A stretch of DNA of 64,000 nt from Nocardioides sp. YR527 (GCF_900101045.1 NZ_FNFN01000004.1:124001-188000), one strand, 5' to 3'; shown: positions 23,959-32,633, numbered from the stretch's first letter. Notes: generated from the letters alone by a model not told the origin. Numbers and translations are program-made.

Positions 23959-26568
23959 CTACTCCGAGGCGATGGCCTTGAGGACGTCTTCCCTTCCTGC
24001 GCGGATGGCGGGTAGGAGCGCGGCCAGGACGCCGACGACGACGGCGATCGCCAAGAAGACGGCCAGCTGGTCGAGCGGCACCCACAGGCTGGTGAGGTCC
24101 TCGCGCAGCGCGTCGCGCAGCAGCACCCCGAAGAGCACCCCGAGGACGAGCCCGAGGACCGCGCCGAGGACCGCGATCGTCACCGACTCCAGGGTGATCA
24201 TCCGGCGCAGCTGGCCCCGGGAGAGGCCGATGGCGCGCAGCAGCCCGATCTCGCGGGTGCGCTCGATCACGCTGAGGCCGAGGGTGTTGACGATGCCGAT
24301 CACGGCGATCACGATCGCCAGCGCGAGCAGGCCGTAGATCATGTAGAGCAGCTGGTTGACCTGCCCCTTGATCGACTCGGCGAACTCGTCCTTGTCCTGC
24401 ACCGCGACCACCGGGCGATCCTCGACGAGCTTGTCGAGACGCTCGTGGACGACGGCGGGGTCGGCTCCGCGGGCGAGCATGATGCTCAGCGAGGCGTCCT
24501 CGCGCGGCACCTTGGCCGTGACGAGGTCCTCGATGCGCATCGTGATGTCGCCGGTGACCTGGGTGCGGGCGATGATCCCGCTGATCTGCGGGTGCTGCTG
24601 GCGGCCGCTGACAAAGGTGAGGTCGATGCGGTCGCCGAGGCGCCAGTCGTGCTCCTTCGCGGCCTCGTCGGTGACCAGCACCTGGCCGGGCTTGAGGTCC
24701 TCGCTGCCCTCGAGCACGTCCAGGTCGTAGACCTGCGACAGGTGCTCGTCGACGCCGAAGAGGAACGCGACCTCGTTCTTCTTCGGGTTCTGCAGGTCCA
24801 CCTCGCCGACGACGGCTTGGGCTATCTGCGAACGCGAGACGGTGGCCACGCCCTCGACCTTCTCCATCTCGTCGCCGATCGAGGTCGGGAACGGGGTGAA
24901 GGTCGGGCTCTGCACGACCAGGTCGGGCTTGAACTGCTCCTCGACCACGTCCGATATCGAGGCGTTCATCGAGGCGGCGAGCACGCCGATCAGCGAGACC
25001 AGCGCCAGCCCGATCATCAGCGCCGACGCGGTGGCGCCGGTGCGCCGTGGGTCGCGCATCGCGTTCTGGCCGGCCAGCTTGCCGGTCATCCCGAAGAGCG
25101 CCCCCGAGACCGTACGCAGCGCCGCCAGGACCGGGCGGCCGAGGAACGCGCTGATCCAGGCGACCGAGAGGATCGAGATCCCGGCCCCGACACCCACCCA
25201 CAGCGCTGGGCTCGTCGGCACGTCGAACCCGCCGGGAAGACTGATCTCCGGAACCCCGATCCGTGGCACCGCGGCGATCGCGAGCCCGGCGGCCAGCAGG
25301 ACGAGCCCCACCGACGTACGCAGGATGGTGGATCTGGCCGGAGGCTGGGTGTCCTCGCGCATCGCCGCCACCGGCGGGACCTTCCCGGCCCGGCGGGAGG
25401 GGAGCAGCGCCGCGGCGAGGGTGACGAGGACGCCCACGGCGTAGGAGATCCAGATGGTGCGCGGGGTGAGGACGAGGACGTCGGAGGCGATCTCCAGACC
25501 GGCCTGACGGAAGGCGGCGGCCAGGGCATGGGCGAGCCCCCAGCCGGCGAGGACGCCGATGGTGGCCGCGACCAGCGACATCACCAGCGCCTCGAAGAGC
25601 ACCGAGGTGGTGACCTGGCGGCGAGAGGCGCCCAGAGCGCGCAGCAGCGCCAGCTGGCGGGAGCGCTGCGCGATCAGGATCGAGAAGGTGTTGACGATGA
25701 TGAAGGCGCCGACGATGACCGCGATCACCGCGAAGACGATCAGGAAGACCGAGATCACGTCGAGGAACTCACCGATCGCGTCCTCGGACTCCTCGACCAT
25801 CTTGTCGCCGGTGACGGCCTCGAAACCCTTCGGTACCACCGTGTTCGCCGCCGCGACGAGCTCCTTCTGGCTGACTCCGGGGGCGGCGGTCAACGAGATC
25901 CCGGAGTAGACGTCCTTGCCTTCGGTGAACAGGCTCTGGGCGCCGGCGGTGCTGAAGATCAGCAGCTGCGCGCCGGCCGTGCCACCGCCGTTGAAGGAGG
26001 CGGTACCGGTGAGGGTGACCTTGCGGCGGGTCTCGCCCTGGGGCGCGATCAGGGTGACGGAGTCGCCCACCCGGTAGCCGGCCTTCTCCGCGGTCGCCTC
26101 GTCGAGGACGAGCTCCTTCTCCCCGGTCGGCCAGCTTCCCTCGATGAGCTCGAGCGACGGCTCGCCGAGCAGGTTGGGGGTTCCGGTGTGGTTGAAGGCC
26201 AGCGTCGGCGCACCCGAGCTGCTGACCAGCTTGTCGTCGGTGTCGAGCACATAGAGCCCCGCACCCTGGACCACCCCGTCGGCGCGAGCGACCTCCGGCA
26301 GCGTACGCAGCCTCTCGATGGCCTCCGGCTCCAGCGTGGCCGCGCCGCCGGCTCCGGGACGGCTGGCCTCGGCCGAGCTGGCGCTGTTGGTCGGGCGTAC
26401 CTGGCCGTCGGGCGTGGAGCCGTTGATGATTCCGGAGAAGGTGCGGTCGAGCCCGTGCGAGAAGGTGAGTACGCCGGCCAGGAACGCCACCCCCAGGACG
26501 ATCGCGAGCGTCGACATGAGCAGGCGCACCTTGTGCGCGGCGAGGTTGCGCAGCGTCAGCCGGAGCAC
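23959..26568 (-). CDS. ABC transporter permease, MacB/FtsX type, duplicated
   Basis: The product is 869 residues from GTG 26568 (MLRLTLRNLAAHKVRLLMST); a TTG seven codons upstream also opens the frame. It has an N-terminal membrane helix, a large extracytoplasmic domain (residues about 45-260), three helices (FLDVISVFLIVFAVIAVIVG onward), then a second copy of the same plan and three final helices (LLYMIYGLLALAIVIAVIGI onward). Two fused FtsX units are common in actinobacteria. With the ATPase encoded upstream it should form a mechanotransmission-type exporter or a lipoprotein/antibiotic efflux complex. Substrate unknown. Confidence 0.92.
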   Translation of the reverse strand: MLRLTLRNLAAHKVRLLMSTLAIVLGVAFLAGVLTFSHGLDRTFSGIINGSTPDGQVRPTNSASSAEASRPGAGGAATLEPEAIERLRTLPEVARADGVVQGAGLYVLDTDDKLVSSSGAPTLAFNHTGTPNLLGEPSLELIEGSWPTGEKELVLDEATAEKAGYRVGDSVTLIAPQGETRRKVTLTGTASFNGGGTAGAQLLIFSTAGAQSLFTEGKDVYSGISLTAAPGVSQKELVAAANTVVPKGFEAVTGDKMVEESEDAIGEFLDVISVFLIVFAVIAVIVGAFIIVNTFSILIAQRSRQLALLRALGASRRQVTTSVLFEALVMSLVAATIGVLAGWGLAHALAAAFRQAGLEIASDVLVLTPRTIWISYAVGVLVTLAAALLPSRRAGKVPPVAAMREDTQPPARSTILRTSVGLVLLAAGLAIAAVPRIGVPEISLPGGFDVPTSPALWVGVGAGISILSVAWISAFLGRPVLAALRTVSGALFGMTGKLAGQNAMRDPRRTGATASALMIGLALVSLIGVLAASMNASISDVVEEQFKPDLVVQSPTFTPFPTSIGDEMEKVEGVATVSRSQIAQAVVGEVDLQNPKKNEVAFLFGVDEHLSQVYDLDVLEGSEDLKPGQVLVTDEAAKEHDWRLGDRIDLTFVSGRQQHPQISGIIARTQVTGDITMRIEDLVTAKVPREDASLSIMLARGADPAVVHERLDKLVEDRPVVAVQDKDEFAESIKGQVNQLLYMIYGLLALAIVIAVIGIVNTLGLSVIERTREIGLLRAIGLSRGQLRRMITLESVTIAVLGAVLGLVLGVLFGVLLRDALREDLTSLWVPLDQLAVFLAIAVVVGVLAALLPAIRAGREDVLKAIASE

Positions 26569-26654
26569 GCCGCCACCCCCGTTGCGCAAGCGCCAGAGTT
26601 AGGACGTGGCGGCGTGCCGATCGTTGGGTTCACTCGCTGACGCTCGTCCACTTT

Positions 26655-27440
26655 TCAGGCACCGTCACCGATCGGAGCCAGGCCCATCGCCCGAGCCTGC
26701 AGGTCGGCCATGTGGGCCAGGATCTCCTCGCGGCTCGGCTTGGCCAGCTCGTCGACGATCCGGCCGTCGGCCAGGAAGATCACCCGGTCGCAGTAGGAGG
26801 CGGCCACCGGGTCGTGGGAGACCATGACGATGGTCTGGCCCAGGTCGTCGACGCTGTGGCGCAGGAAGTCGAGCACCTGGGCGGCCGAGGTGGAGTCGAG
26901 GTTGCCGGTCGGCTCGTCGGCGAAGACGATGTCGGGCTTGGAGACCAACGCCCGGGCACAGGCGACCCGCTGCTGCTGACCGCCGGAGAGCTCGCTCGGC
27001 TTGTGCGAGAGCCGAGGCCGCAGGCCGACCGTGTCGATGACCTGGTCGAACCACCCCGGGTCCGGCTTCTTCCGGGCCAGGGAGAGCGGCAGCAGGATGT
27101 TCTCCTGCGCGGTCAGCGTCGGCACCAGGTTGAACGCCTGGAAGACGAACCCGATCTTGTCGCGCCGCAGCGACGTCAGGCGGCGGTCGCGCAGCTTGCC
27201 GAGCTTGCGGCCGCCGACGATCACCTCGCCCGTCGTGGGTTTGTCGAGCGCGGCCAGGCAGTGCATCAGCGTCGACTTGCCCGAGCCCGAGGGGCCCATG
27301 ATGGCGGTGAACTGACCCGCGTAGAGGTCCACGCTCACGCCGTCGAGCGCGCGGACCTCCGCGGCGCCCTTGCCGTAGGTCTTGTGCAGGTCGATCGCCT
27401 GGGCGGCGATCTCGCGCTGTGCCGGGTCTGTGAGGCTCAC
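26655..27440 (-). CDS. ABC transporter ATP-binding protein, MacB/LolD type
   Basis: The 261-residue protein has Walker A GPSGSGKST (about residues 49-57), the Q-loop FQAFNLVP, the signature LSGGQQQR, Walker B IVFADEP and the switch VSHDP. TAQENILLPLSL is characteristic of the LolD/MacB subgroup that works with FtsX-like permeases. Start is GTG with GAGG just upstream. The permease gene follows after 86 bp and the FdhF/YdeP gene after that, forming one minus-strand operon. Confidence 0.95.
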   Translation of the reverse strand: MSLTDPAQREIAAQAIDLHKTYGKGAAEVRALDGVSVDLYAGQFTAIMGPSGSGKSTLMHCLAALDKPTTGEVIVGGRKLGKLRDRRLTSLRRDKIGFVFQAFNLVPTLTAQENILLPLSLARKKPDPGWFDQVIDTVGLRPRLSHKPSELSGGQQQRVACARALVSKPDIVFADEPTGNLDSTSAAQVLDFLRHSVDDLGQTIVMVSHDPVAASYCDRVIFLADGRIVDELAKPSREEILAHMADLQARAMGLAPIGDGA

Positions 27441-27534
27441 GCCTCAACTCTTGCCTATGGGTGGTTGGGGCGCATGGCATTTCGGGCGTGGATCTCGACC
27501 CGCTTCGCGGGTTCGCTCGATCTCCTCGCGTTCC

Positions 27535-27561
27535 GACCCTGCTCGCTTCGCTCGCAGGGTC
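27535..27561 (-). terminator. Probable terminator of the carbonic anhydrase gene
   Basis: The arms gaccctgc and gcagggtc enclose an 11-nt loop containing cgcttcgc, 12 bases past the stop codon at 27574. Inner bases can pair further. Confidence 0.65.
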
Positions 27562-27573
27562 GCAGGCTCGGAC

Positions 27574-28071
27574 TCAGATCTTCTGGTTGAGCAGACCCGT
27601 GTCGACGTCGTAGATGAACCCGCCGACCTTGACGTCCTCGGGGACGAACGGGTGCGAGCGGACCTTGGCGACGTCCTCGGCGAGCGCGCGGACCTGGTCG
27701 TCGACGACGACGGTCAGGTCGAGCCAGGAGGCGTCCTGGCCGGCCGACTCGGCGAGCTTGGCGCGCAGCTCGGCCTCGGAGTTGGAGGCGACCGCACAGC
27801 GGGTGTGGGGCACGACCAGGATGCGCTTGACGTTGAGGAGATGCACGCCGAGCACCAGCGCCTCCATCGCCTGCGGGGTCACCCGGCCGCCGGGGTTGCG
27901 GAAGATCTTGGCGTCGCCGAGGCTCAGGCCAAGCAGGGCGAGCGGCTCGATGCGCGAGTCCATGCAGGTCACGATGGCGACCCCGGCGTGGGCGACGCCG
28001 TCGAAGCCTCCGTCGTCGAACTTCTCGGCATAGTCGCGGTTCGCAGCAAGCAGGTCATCGAAATCGGCCAT
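27574..28071 (-). CDS. Beta-class carbonic anhydrase
   Basis: The product is 165 residues from MADFDDLLAANRDYAEKF. The zinc site is visible as CMDSRIE (Cys, with the Asp-Arg dyad) and PHTRCAV (His and Cys). IFRNPGGRVTPQAMEALVLG is the conserved following segment. It interconverts CO2 and bicarbonate in the cytoplasm. I rejected the upstream in-frame extension because it overlaps the divergent peptidase promoter and is not family-like. The protein is short, as in the compact beta-CAs of actinobacteria (Rv1284-like). Confidence 0.93.
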   Translation of the reverse strand: MADFDDLLAANRDYAEKFDDGGFDGVAHAGVAIVTCMDSRIEPLALLGLSLGDAKIFRNPGGRVTPQAMEALVLGVHLLNVKRILVVPHTRCAVASNSEAELRAKLAESAGQDASWLDLTVVVDDQVRALAEDVAKVRSHPFVPEDVKVGGFIYDVDTGLLNQKI

Positions 28072-28119
28072 GACGCCAAGGTATCCGATATCGCGACGAC
28101 GACCTCGACCTGTGTCAGA

Positions 28120-28125
28120 TAGCGT
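28120..28125 (+). promoter_or_regulatory. -10 element TAGCGT of a probably leaderless peptidase transcript
   Basis: TAGCGT is followed seven bases later by GTG (28133), so transcription would start at or next to the start codon. No Shine-Dalgarno sequence is present, which agrees with leaderless translation. No good -35 is visible. Confidence 0.55.
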
Positions 28126-28132
28126 GCGCGAT

Positions 28133-30154
28133 GTGATCGATGCCCTACTCGAGCCCAGCGACCTGCCCCACCGTCTGCCGCGTTTCGCGGACATCTCGAT
28201 CGAGGACTACGGCCCGGCGATCGAGCAGGGGATGGCCGAGCAGCTGGCGGCGCTGGCCGCGATCACCTCCTCGACCGAGGAGCCCACCTTCGAGAACACC
28301 CTGGTCGCCCTGGAGCGGTCCGGCGAGCGGCTGGACCGCGTCCTGCGGGTCTTCTTCTCGCTGCTCTCCGCGGACTCCGACGACGATCTGGACGAGCTCG
28401 ATGCTGCGTACGCTCCGCGGTTGGCGGCCCACCACGACGCGCTGCTCCTCGACGACACCCTCTTCGCCCGGGTGAACGCGGTCTACGAGAAGAGGGAGGA
28501 CCTCGAGGGGGAGGACCGCTATCTGGTCGAGCGCTACCACCGCGACTTCGTCCTCGCCGGCGCCGCGCTGGGCGCGGAGCAGAAGGCGCGTCTGCGCGAG
28601 CTCAACCAGGAGATCTCCGGCCTGGAGGCGGCCTTCGGGCAGGCGGCGCAGGCCGACTCCAACGACCTCGCCGTGGTCGTCGACACCGTCGAGGAGCTCG
28701 CCGGGCTGACGCCGGGCGAGATCTCCGCGGCCGCGGCGGCCGCCGAGGGCCGGGGGCTGGCGGGCAAGTTCCTGATCACGCTGACCCTGTTCACTGCCCA
28801 CCCCTACCTGTCGGTGCTGGAGAACCGAGAGCTTCGCCGGCGGCTGTTCGAGGCGCAGCTCGCCCGCGGCTCGCGCGGCAACGCCAACGACACCCGCGGC
28901 ATCGCACTCGACGCGCTGCGGCTGCGGGCCGAGAAGGCACAGCTGCTCGGGTTCGACAGCTACGCCGGTCTGGTGACCGCCGACAACACCGCCGGCACGC
29001 CGAAGGCCGTACGCGACATGCTGGAGCGGCTGGCCGCGCCGGCGGCTCGCAACGCCCGCGCCGAGCAGACCGCGCTCGAGGCCTCCGCCGGGACCAGCAT
29101 CGAAGCCTGGGACTGGCCCTACTACGCGGAGAAGGTCCGGGTCTCGGAGTACGACGTCGACCTGGCCGTCCTGCGGCCGTGGTTCGAGGCCGACCGGGTG
29201 CTGCGCGACGGAGTCTTCTTCGCTGCCGGCCGGCTCTACGGGCTGAGCTTCGAGGAGCGCCCCGACCTGCAGGGCTACCACCCCGAGGTACGCGTCTTCG
29301 AGGTCTCCCGCGACGGCGAGCCGATCGGGCTCTTCCTGCTCGACCTCTACACCCGGGACTCGAAGAAGGGTGGTGCCTGGATGAACTCCTACGTCACCGC
29401 CAACACGCTGCTGGGCGAGCCGTCGGCGATCGTGACCAACAACCTCAACGTGCCCAAGCCGGCGCCGGGGGAGCCGACCCTGCTCACCTTCGACCAGGTC
29501 AACACGCTCTTCCACGAGTTCGGGCATGCGCTGCACGGGCTGCTGGCCCGGGCGACGTACCCGCGGTTCGCGGCGACCTCGGTCTACCGCGACTTCGTCG
29601 AATACCCCTCCCAGGTCAACGAGATGTGGATGCTCTGGCCCGAGGTGCTCGCCAACTACGCGGTGCATCACGAGACCGGTGAGCCGATCCCGGCCGACGT
29701 GCTCGGCAAGCTCGAGGCCTCCGCCACGTTCAACGAGGGGTTCGCGACCTCCGAGTACCTCGCCGCCACCTTGATCGATCTGGCGTGGCACGAGCTCGGT
29801 CCGGCCGATGTGCCGACCTCGCCCGAGGCGGTCGAGGAGTTCGAGGCGGCCACGCTCGCGGCGGTCGGCCTGGACAACCCGGCGGTGCGGGCGCGTTACT
29901 ACACGGCGTACTTCAAGCACATCTTCGGCGGCTACGCCTCGGCCTACTACTCCTACATCTGGTCCGAGGTGCTCGACGCCGACACGGTCGCGTGGTTCAA
30001 GGAGAACGGCGGCCTGACCAGGGAGAACGGCGAGACGTACGTACGCTATGTGATCGGCATCGGCGGCACCCGGGATCCGCTGGAGTCCTATGCGGAGTGG
30101 CGCGGTCGACCGGCCCCGATCGCTCCGCTGCTGGAGCGCCGGGGCCTGGCCTGA
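28133..30154 (+). CDS. M3 family zinc metallopeptidase (oligopeptidase A / Dcp type)
   Basis: The product is 673 residues from GTG 28133 (VIDALLEPSDLPHRLPRFAD). The catalytic motif FHEFGHALHG lies near residue 460 with the two zinc histidines and the glutamate. The third ligand glutamate follows in the EYPSQVNEMW segment. An all-helical N-terminal half is typical of the thimet oligopeptidase fold. It degrades oligopeptides in the cytoplasm. GTG codons at 28112 and 28124 are alternative starts. The gene diverges from carbonic anhydrase with only 61 bp between the start codons. Confidence 0.94.
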   Translation: MIDALLEPSDLPHRLPRFADISIEDYGPAIEQGMAEQLAALAAITSSTEEPTFENTLVALERSGERLDRVLRVFFSLLSADSDDDLDELDAAYAPRLAAHHDALLLDDTLFARVNAVYEKREDLEGEDRYLVERYHRDFVLAGAALGAEQKARLRELNQEISGLEAAFGQAAQADSNDLAVVVDTVEELAGLTPGEISAAAAAAEGRGLAGKFLITLTLFTAHPYLSVLENRELRRRLFEAQLARGSRGNANDTRGIALDALRLRAEKAQLLGFDSYAGLVTADNTAGTPKAVRDMLERLAAPAARNARAEQTALEASAGTSIEAWDWPYYAEKVRVSEYDVDLAVLRPWFEADRVLRDGVFFAAGRLYGLSFEERPDLQGYHPEVRVFEVSRDGEPIGLFLLDLYTRDSKKGGAWMNSYVTANTLLGEPSAIVTNNLNVPKPAPGEPTLLTFDQVNTLFHEFGHALHGLLARATYPRFAATSVYRDFVEYPSQVNEMWMLWPEVLANYAVHHETGEPIPADVLGKLEASATFNEGFATSEYLAATLIDLAWHELGPADVPTSPEAVEEFEAATLAAVGLDNPAVRARYYTAYFKHIFGGYASAYYSYIWSEVLDADTVAWFKENGGLTRENGETYVRYVIGIGGTRDPLESYAEWRGRPAPIAPLLERRGLA

Positions 30155-30157
30155 GCC

Positions 30158-30358
30158 TCAACGGTCCCGAGGGTCCGCAGGGCCGGCCCAGCTGGACTGC
30201 GGGTCGCTGGCGGGGAAGGTCTCTTCCTCGGTCTCGTCCTGCGGGTCGTAGTCGGAGGCCGCTTCCTTGACGAACTCCGGGGTCGGGGCAGGGATGGTGC
30301 CTTCGGCGTTCTCGTCCGCGCCGGTCACGTCGTCATCCCGGGTGTTGTTGTTTTCCAT
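30158..30358 (-). CDS. Small acidic protein, 66 residues
   Basis: It starts at ATG 30358 with GGGAG upstream, and is rich in Asp, Glu and Asn. The motif EETFPASDPQSSW near the C-terminus resembles an (E)xFPASDPPxW motif I have seen in many short actinobacterial proteins of unknown role. There is no membrane segment. It lies tail to tail with the M3 peptidase, four bases apart, and head to head with the LuxR gene across 284 bp. That gap contains no gene I can support. Confidence 0.7.
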   Translation of the reverse strand: MENNNTRDDDVTGADENAEGTIPAPTPEFVKEAASDYDPQDETEEETFPASDPQSSWAGPADPRDR

Positions 30359-30642
30359 GGTTCCACTCCCATCTGAGGACTTCGGTGCTGTCGTCGATGC
30401 CGTTCGGCATCCACTGTGCCACGTCACGTTCGGCTCAGTGCGTCCTTGACCCGGTCGACGATGGAGTGGAACGGCATGGTGGCCAGCTGCTGGGCACGGA
30501 TCCGGTGGAGCCCTCGTGAGGGCTTCGGTCACGTGGGACATGGGTTGCTCCCGTCTCAGAGATCTGTGTGGACCCCTGGTACCCGGGGTGTGTCATCCCC
30601 GTACACCTGTCCAACCGACCACCGATCTGAGAAGGTTCAAGC

Positions 30643-31317
30643 ATGATGAGGGTGGGGGTGTTGCAGGTAGCGGTGGTCAGCCCACAGGAGGTTGTCATGC
30701 GCGGGCTCACGACGATGCTCGCCGACTATCCGGACCGCCTGGTCGTGACCGCTCTTCCGTCCGTACGCAGCCGGGCATCCGGTGTCGACGTGATCCTCTA
30801 CGACACCCTCGGACTGCACCTGACCGACGGGTCCGATCTCAAGCACCTGCTGCACGAGACCGACGCCAAGGTGCTGATCTTCAGCCGTGACATGCGCCCC
30901 GACCTTCGGGCCAAGGCCTACTCGCTCGGGGCGAAGGCCTGGGTCTCGATGAGCGTGCACGCCGGAGAGCTCGTACGCAGCATCGAGCTCACCGCCGCGG
31001 GCGAGCCGATCGGCGAGCAGCAGGACCGGTTGGGGACGGTCGCCGGGCTCACCACCCGGGAGGTCGAGGTGATCGCGCTGATCGCCCAAGGGCTCTCCAA
31101 CAACGAGATCGCCGCCAAGCTCGTCGTGAGCGTCAACACGCTCAAGAGCCACATCCGGCAGGCCTACCGCAAGCTCGAGGTCACCACCCGCAGCCAGGCG
31201 GTCAGCTGGGCGATCACGCACGGATTCGCGCCGCCCGACGAGAATTCCGTGGAGTCGGGCGCATCGGTCGGCGCCCGGATGGTTACCGATGCCGTATCGA
31301 CAGAGCAGTCTGGGTGA
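30643..31317 (+). CDS. LuxR-family regulator with atypical receiver domain
   Basis: The 224-residue protein has a receiver-like N-terminal half and a NarL/LuxR DNA-binding domain (LTTREVEVIALIAQGLSNNE, then IAAKLVVSVNTLKSHIRQAY, about residues 130-190). In the receiver, DVILYDTLG offers the possible phospho-acceptor aspartate. The acidic pair normally found at the end of the first strand is replaced by SPQE, so normal phosphorylation is doubtful. No histidine kinase lies nearby. AGAAGG precedes the tandem ATG. A role in the adjacent stress section is inference only. Confidence 0.88.
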   Translation: MMRVGVLQVAVVSPQEVVMRGLTTMLADYPDRLVVTALPSVRSRASGVDVILYDTLGLHLTDGSDLKHLLHETDAKVLIFSRDMRPDLRAKAYSLGAKAWVSMSVHAGELVRSIELTAAGEPIGEQQDRLGTVAGLTTREVEVIALIAQGLSNNEIAAKLVVSVNTLKSHIRQAYRKLEVTTRSQAVSWAITHGFAPPDENSVESGASVGARMVTDAVSTEQSG

Positions 31318-31409
31318 CTTCCGTCTGCCACGGCAGCGGGCTGACACCACGATGCGCGCTGTCGGTGCCGCGGTCTCGGCAACGGACCCGGGACCGCGGT
31401 TCTAACCCT

Positions 31410-31454
31410 CAGGGGTGAGCGTGCCGGTGCTGTTGGGGGTTGAGCTCACCCCTG
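31410..31454. promoter_or_regulatory. Inverted repeat upstream of the short SigF-like gene
   Basis: caggggtgagc (31410-31420) and gctcacccctg (31444-31454) are perfect complements with a 23-bp spacer, 58-102 bp before the start codon. The core TCACCCCTG also occurs upstream of the second SigF-like gene (34028). Confidence 0.7.
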
Positions 31455-31512
31455 GGGGCCAATTCTTCTCTGAGACGGAGCTTCTGACCGGTTCGTTCGG
31501 CAGACTCGGGTC

Positions 31513-32052
31513 ATGGACACGACACAGGACCCAGCAGCCGTTCAGGTGCCGCTGCAACGGCAGGAGGAGCTGGTTGTACGCCACCTCCCGGTGGCGCGCT
31601 CCCTGGCCGCCCGCTACGCGGGCCGCGGCATCGAGATCGACGACCTTCGCCAGGCCGCGAGAATGGGCCTGGTGAAGGCCGCGCGCCGCTACGACCCCTC
31701 GCAGGGCGAGTTCCTGAGCTATGCCGTCCCGATGGCCAACGGCGAGATGCGTCACTGCTTCCGTGACCTGGCCCGCGGCGTGCGTACGCAGCACCTCGAC
31801 GACGACACCCAGGGGCCGCTCGCCGAGCAGCTGGGTGCGCCCGACCCGGGCTTCGAGCACGCAGAGGCGCGGGTGATGGTCGAGGAGGCGATCGACCGGC
31901 TCGACGAGGCAGACCGGACGATCGTGCGACTGCGCTTCGTCGACGGCCTCAGCCAGGCCGAGATCGGTGAGCGGATAGGCGCCACGCAGGCCCAGGTCTC
32001 CCGCGCCCTCGCCCGGATCATCCGCCGGATGCGCGTGGTCGTTGCCGCGTAG
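31513..32052 (+). CDS. Short SigF/SigB-like sigma factor lacking region 3
   Basis: The 179-residue protein has region 2 of the sporulation/general-stress group (RSLAARYAGRGIEIDDLRQA; YDPSQGEFLSYAVPMANGEM) and region 4 (LDEADRTIVRLRFVDGLSQA; EIGERIGATQAQVSRALARI). Family members are usually about 260 residues. Here the conserved region 3 between them is replaced by a short linker (RTQHLDDDTQGPLAEQLGAP), which leaves an ECF-like two-domain layout. A perfect inverted repeat lies upstream. It heads a probable operon with the two small genes that follow. Both domains read intact, so a frameshift is unlikely. Confidence 0.88.
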   Translation: MDTTQDPAAVQVPLQRQEELVVRHLPVARSLAARYAGRGIEIDDLRQAARMGLVKAARRYDPSQGEFLSYAVPMANGEMRHCFRDLARGVRTQHLDDDTQGPLAEQLGAPDPGFEHAEARVMVEEAIDRLDEADRTIVRLRFVDGLSQAEIGERIGATQAQVSRALARIIRRMRVVVAA

Positions 32053-32082
32053 GCCGGAGGCGTTCTGGGTACCGCAGAGACC

Positions 32083-32226
32083 ATGAGCACCCAAGTTGTC
32101 ATCTTCAGTGTGATCGGGTTGGTCGTCGTCATGGTCGGTATCGCGGCTTGGGCGCTCGACGCCCGCCGCAACAAGCACGTGGCCGAGGACGATGAACGTC
32201 TCGACCAGCCGAGAAGGGAGAGTTGA
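32083..32226 (+). CDS. Small single-pass membrane protein, 47 residues
   Basis: ATG at 32083 opens a 48-codon frame: a short N-terminus (MSTQ), one membrane helix (VVIFSVIGLVVVMVGIAAWA), and a charged cytoplasmic tail (RRNKHVAEDDERLDQPRRES). It ends two bases before the next ATG (TGAGATG), so it is probably coupled to it. The frame is short but the helix-plus-charged-tail pattern and the tight spacing support a real gene. I do not recognise a family. Confidence 0.6.
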   Translation: MSTQVVIFSVIGLVVVMVGIAAWALDARRNKHVAEDDERLDQPRRES

Positions 32227-32227
32227 G

Positions 32228-32554
32228 ATGCCGCAGCGCGCCTGGAGCAAGAAGCGAGAACGACAGTACGAGCACATCAAGGAAGGCCTGCTCGAGCGCG
32301 GTGAGAACGAGGACACCGCCGAGGAGATCGCGGCTCGTACGGTGAACAAGGAGCGCGCCCGCGGGGGAGAGTCCCGCGAACGCAGCCGCACCTCGACCAA
32401 CGACATCTCCTCAGGCCGCCGCGGTGGCTTGCGCAGTCACCGCGGCCCGGGCGGGCGTACCAGGGCCCAGCTGTACGAAGAGGCCAAGGACAAGGGCGTC
32501 AAGGGGCGTTCGAAGATGAACAAGGCCGAGCTCGAGAAGGCCGTGGGGCGCTAG
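32228..32554 (+). CDS. Rho_N/SAP-like small basic protein (plasmid-stabilisation type)
   Basis: The product is 108 residues from ATG 32228 behind GGGAGAG. The N-terminal part (WSKKRERQYEHIKEGLLERG, TAEEIAARTVNKERARGGES) is highly charged. The C-terminal 35 residues (RTRAQLYEEAKDKGVKGRSK, MNKAELEKAVGR) match a Rho N-terminal/SAP-type nucleic-acid-binding helix pair. SSGRRGGLRSHRGPGGRT joins the two. Similar proteins occur across actinobacteria and proteobacteria under names such as plasmid stabilisation protein; true function is not established. A terminator follows. Confidence 0.78.
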   Translation: MPQRAWSKKRERQYEHIKEGLLERGENEDTAEEIAARTVNKERARGGESRERSRTSTNDISSGRRGGLRSHRGPGGRTRAQLYEEAKDKGVKGRSKMNKAELEKAVGR

Positions 32555-32583
32555 TTCCCACCTGGCTCCCCGTGGGGGAGTGG

Positions 32584-32616
32584 GCCGCCGACCCCGTCAA
32601 GGACAGGGTCGGCGGC
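32584..32616 (+). terminator. Intrinsic terminator
   Basis: gccgccgaccc pairs perfectly with gggtcggcggc (11 bp) and is followed by ACATTTTG, 30 bases past the stop of the gene at 32228. Confidence 0.88.
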
Positions 32617-32633
32617 ACATTTTGTCTGCGGAA

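Noticed and set aside
30420..30480. 17-codon minus-strand peptide MPFHSIVDRVKDALSRT
   Set aside because: It has an ATG but no ribosome site, no membrane helix and no coupling to another gene; too short to support.
32255..32554. True plasmid-stabilisation system
   Set aside because: The name is attached to similar proteins by annotation habit. No plasmid, replication or partition gene is nearby.
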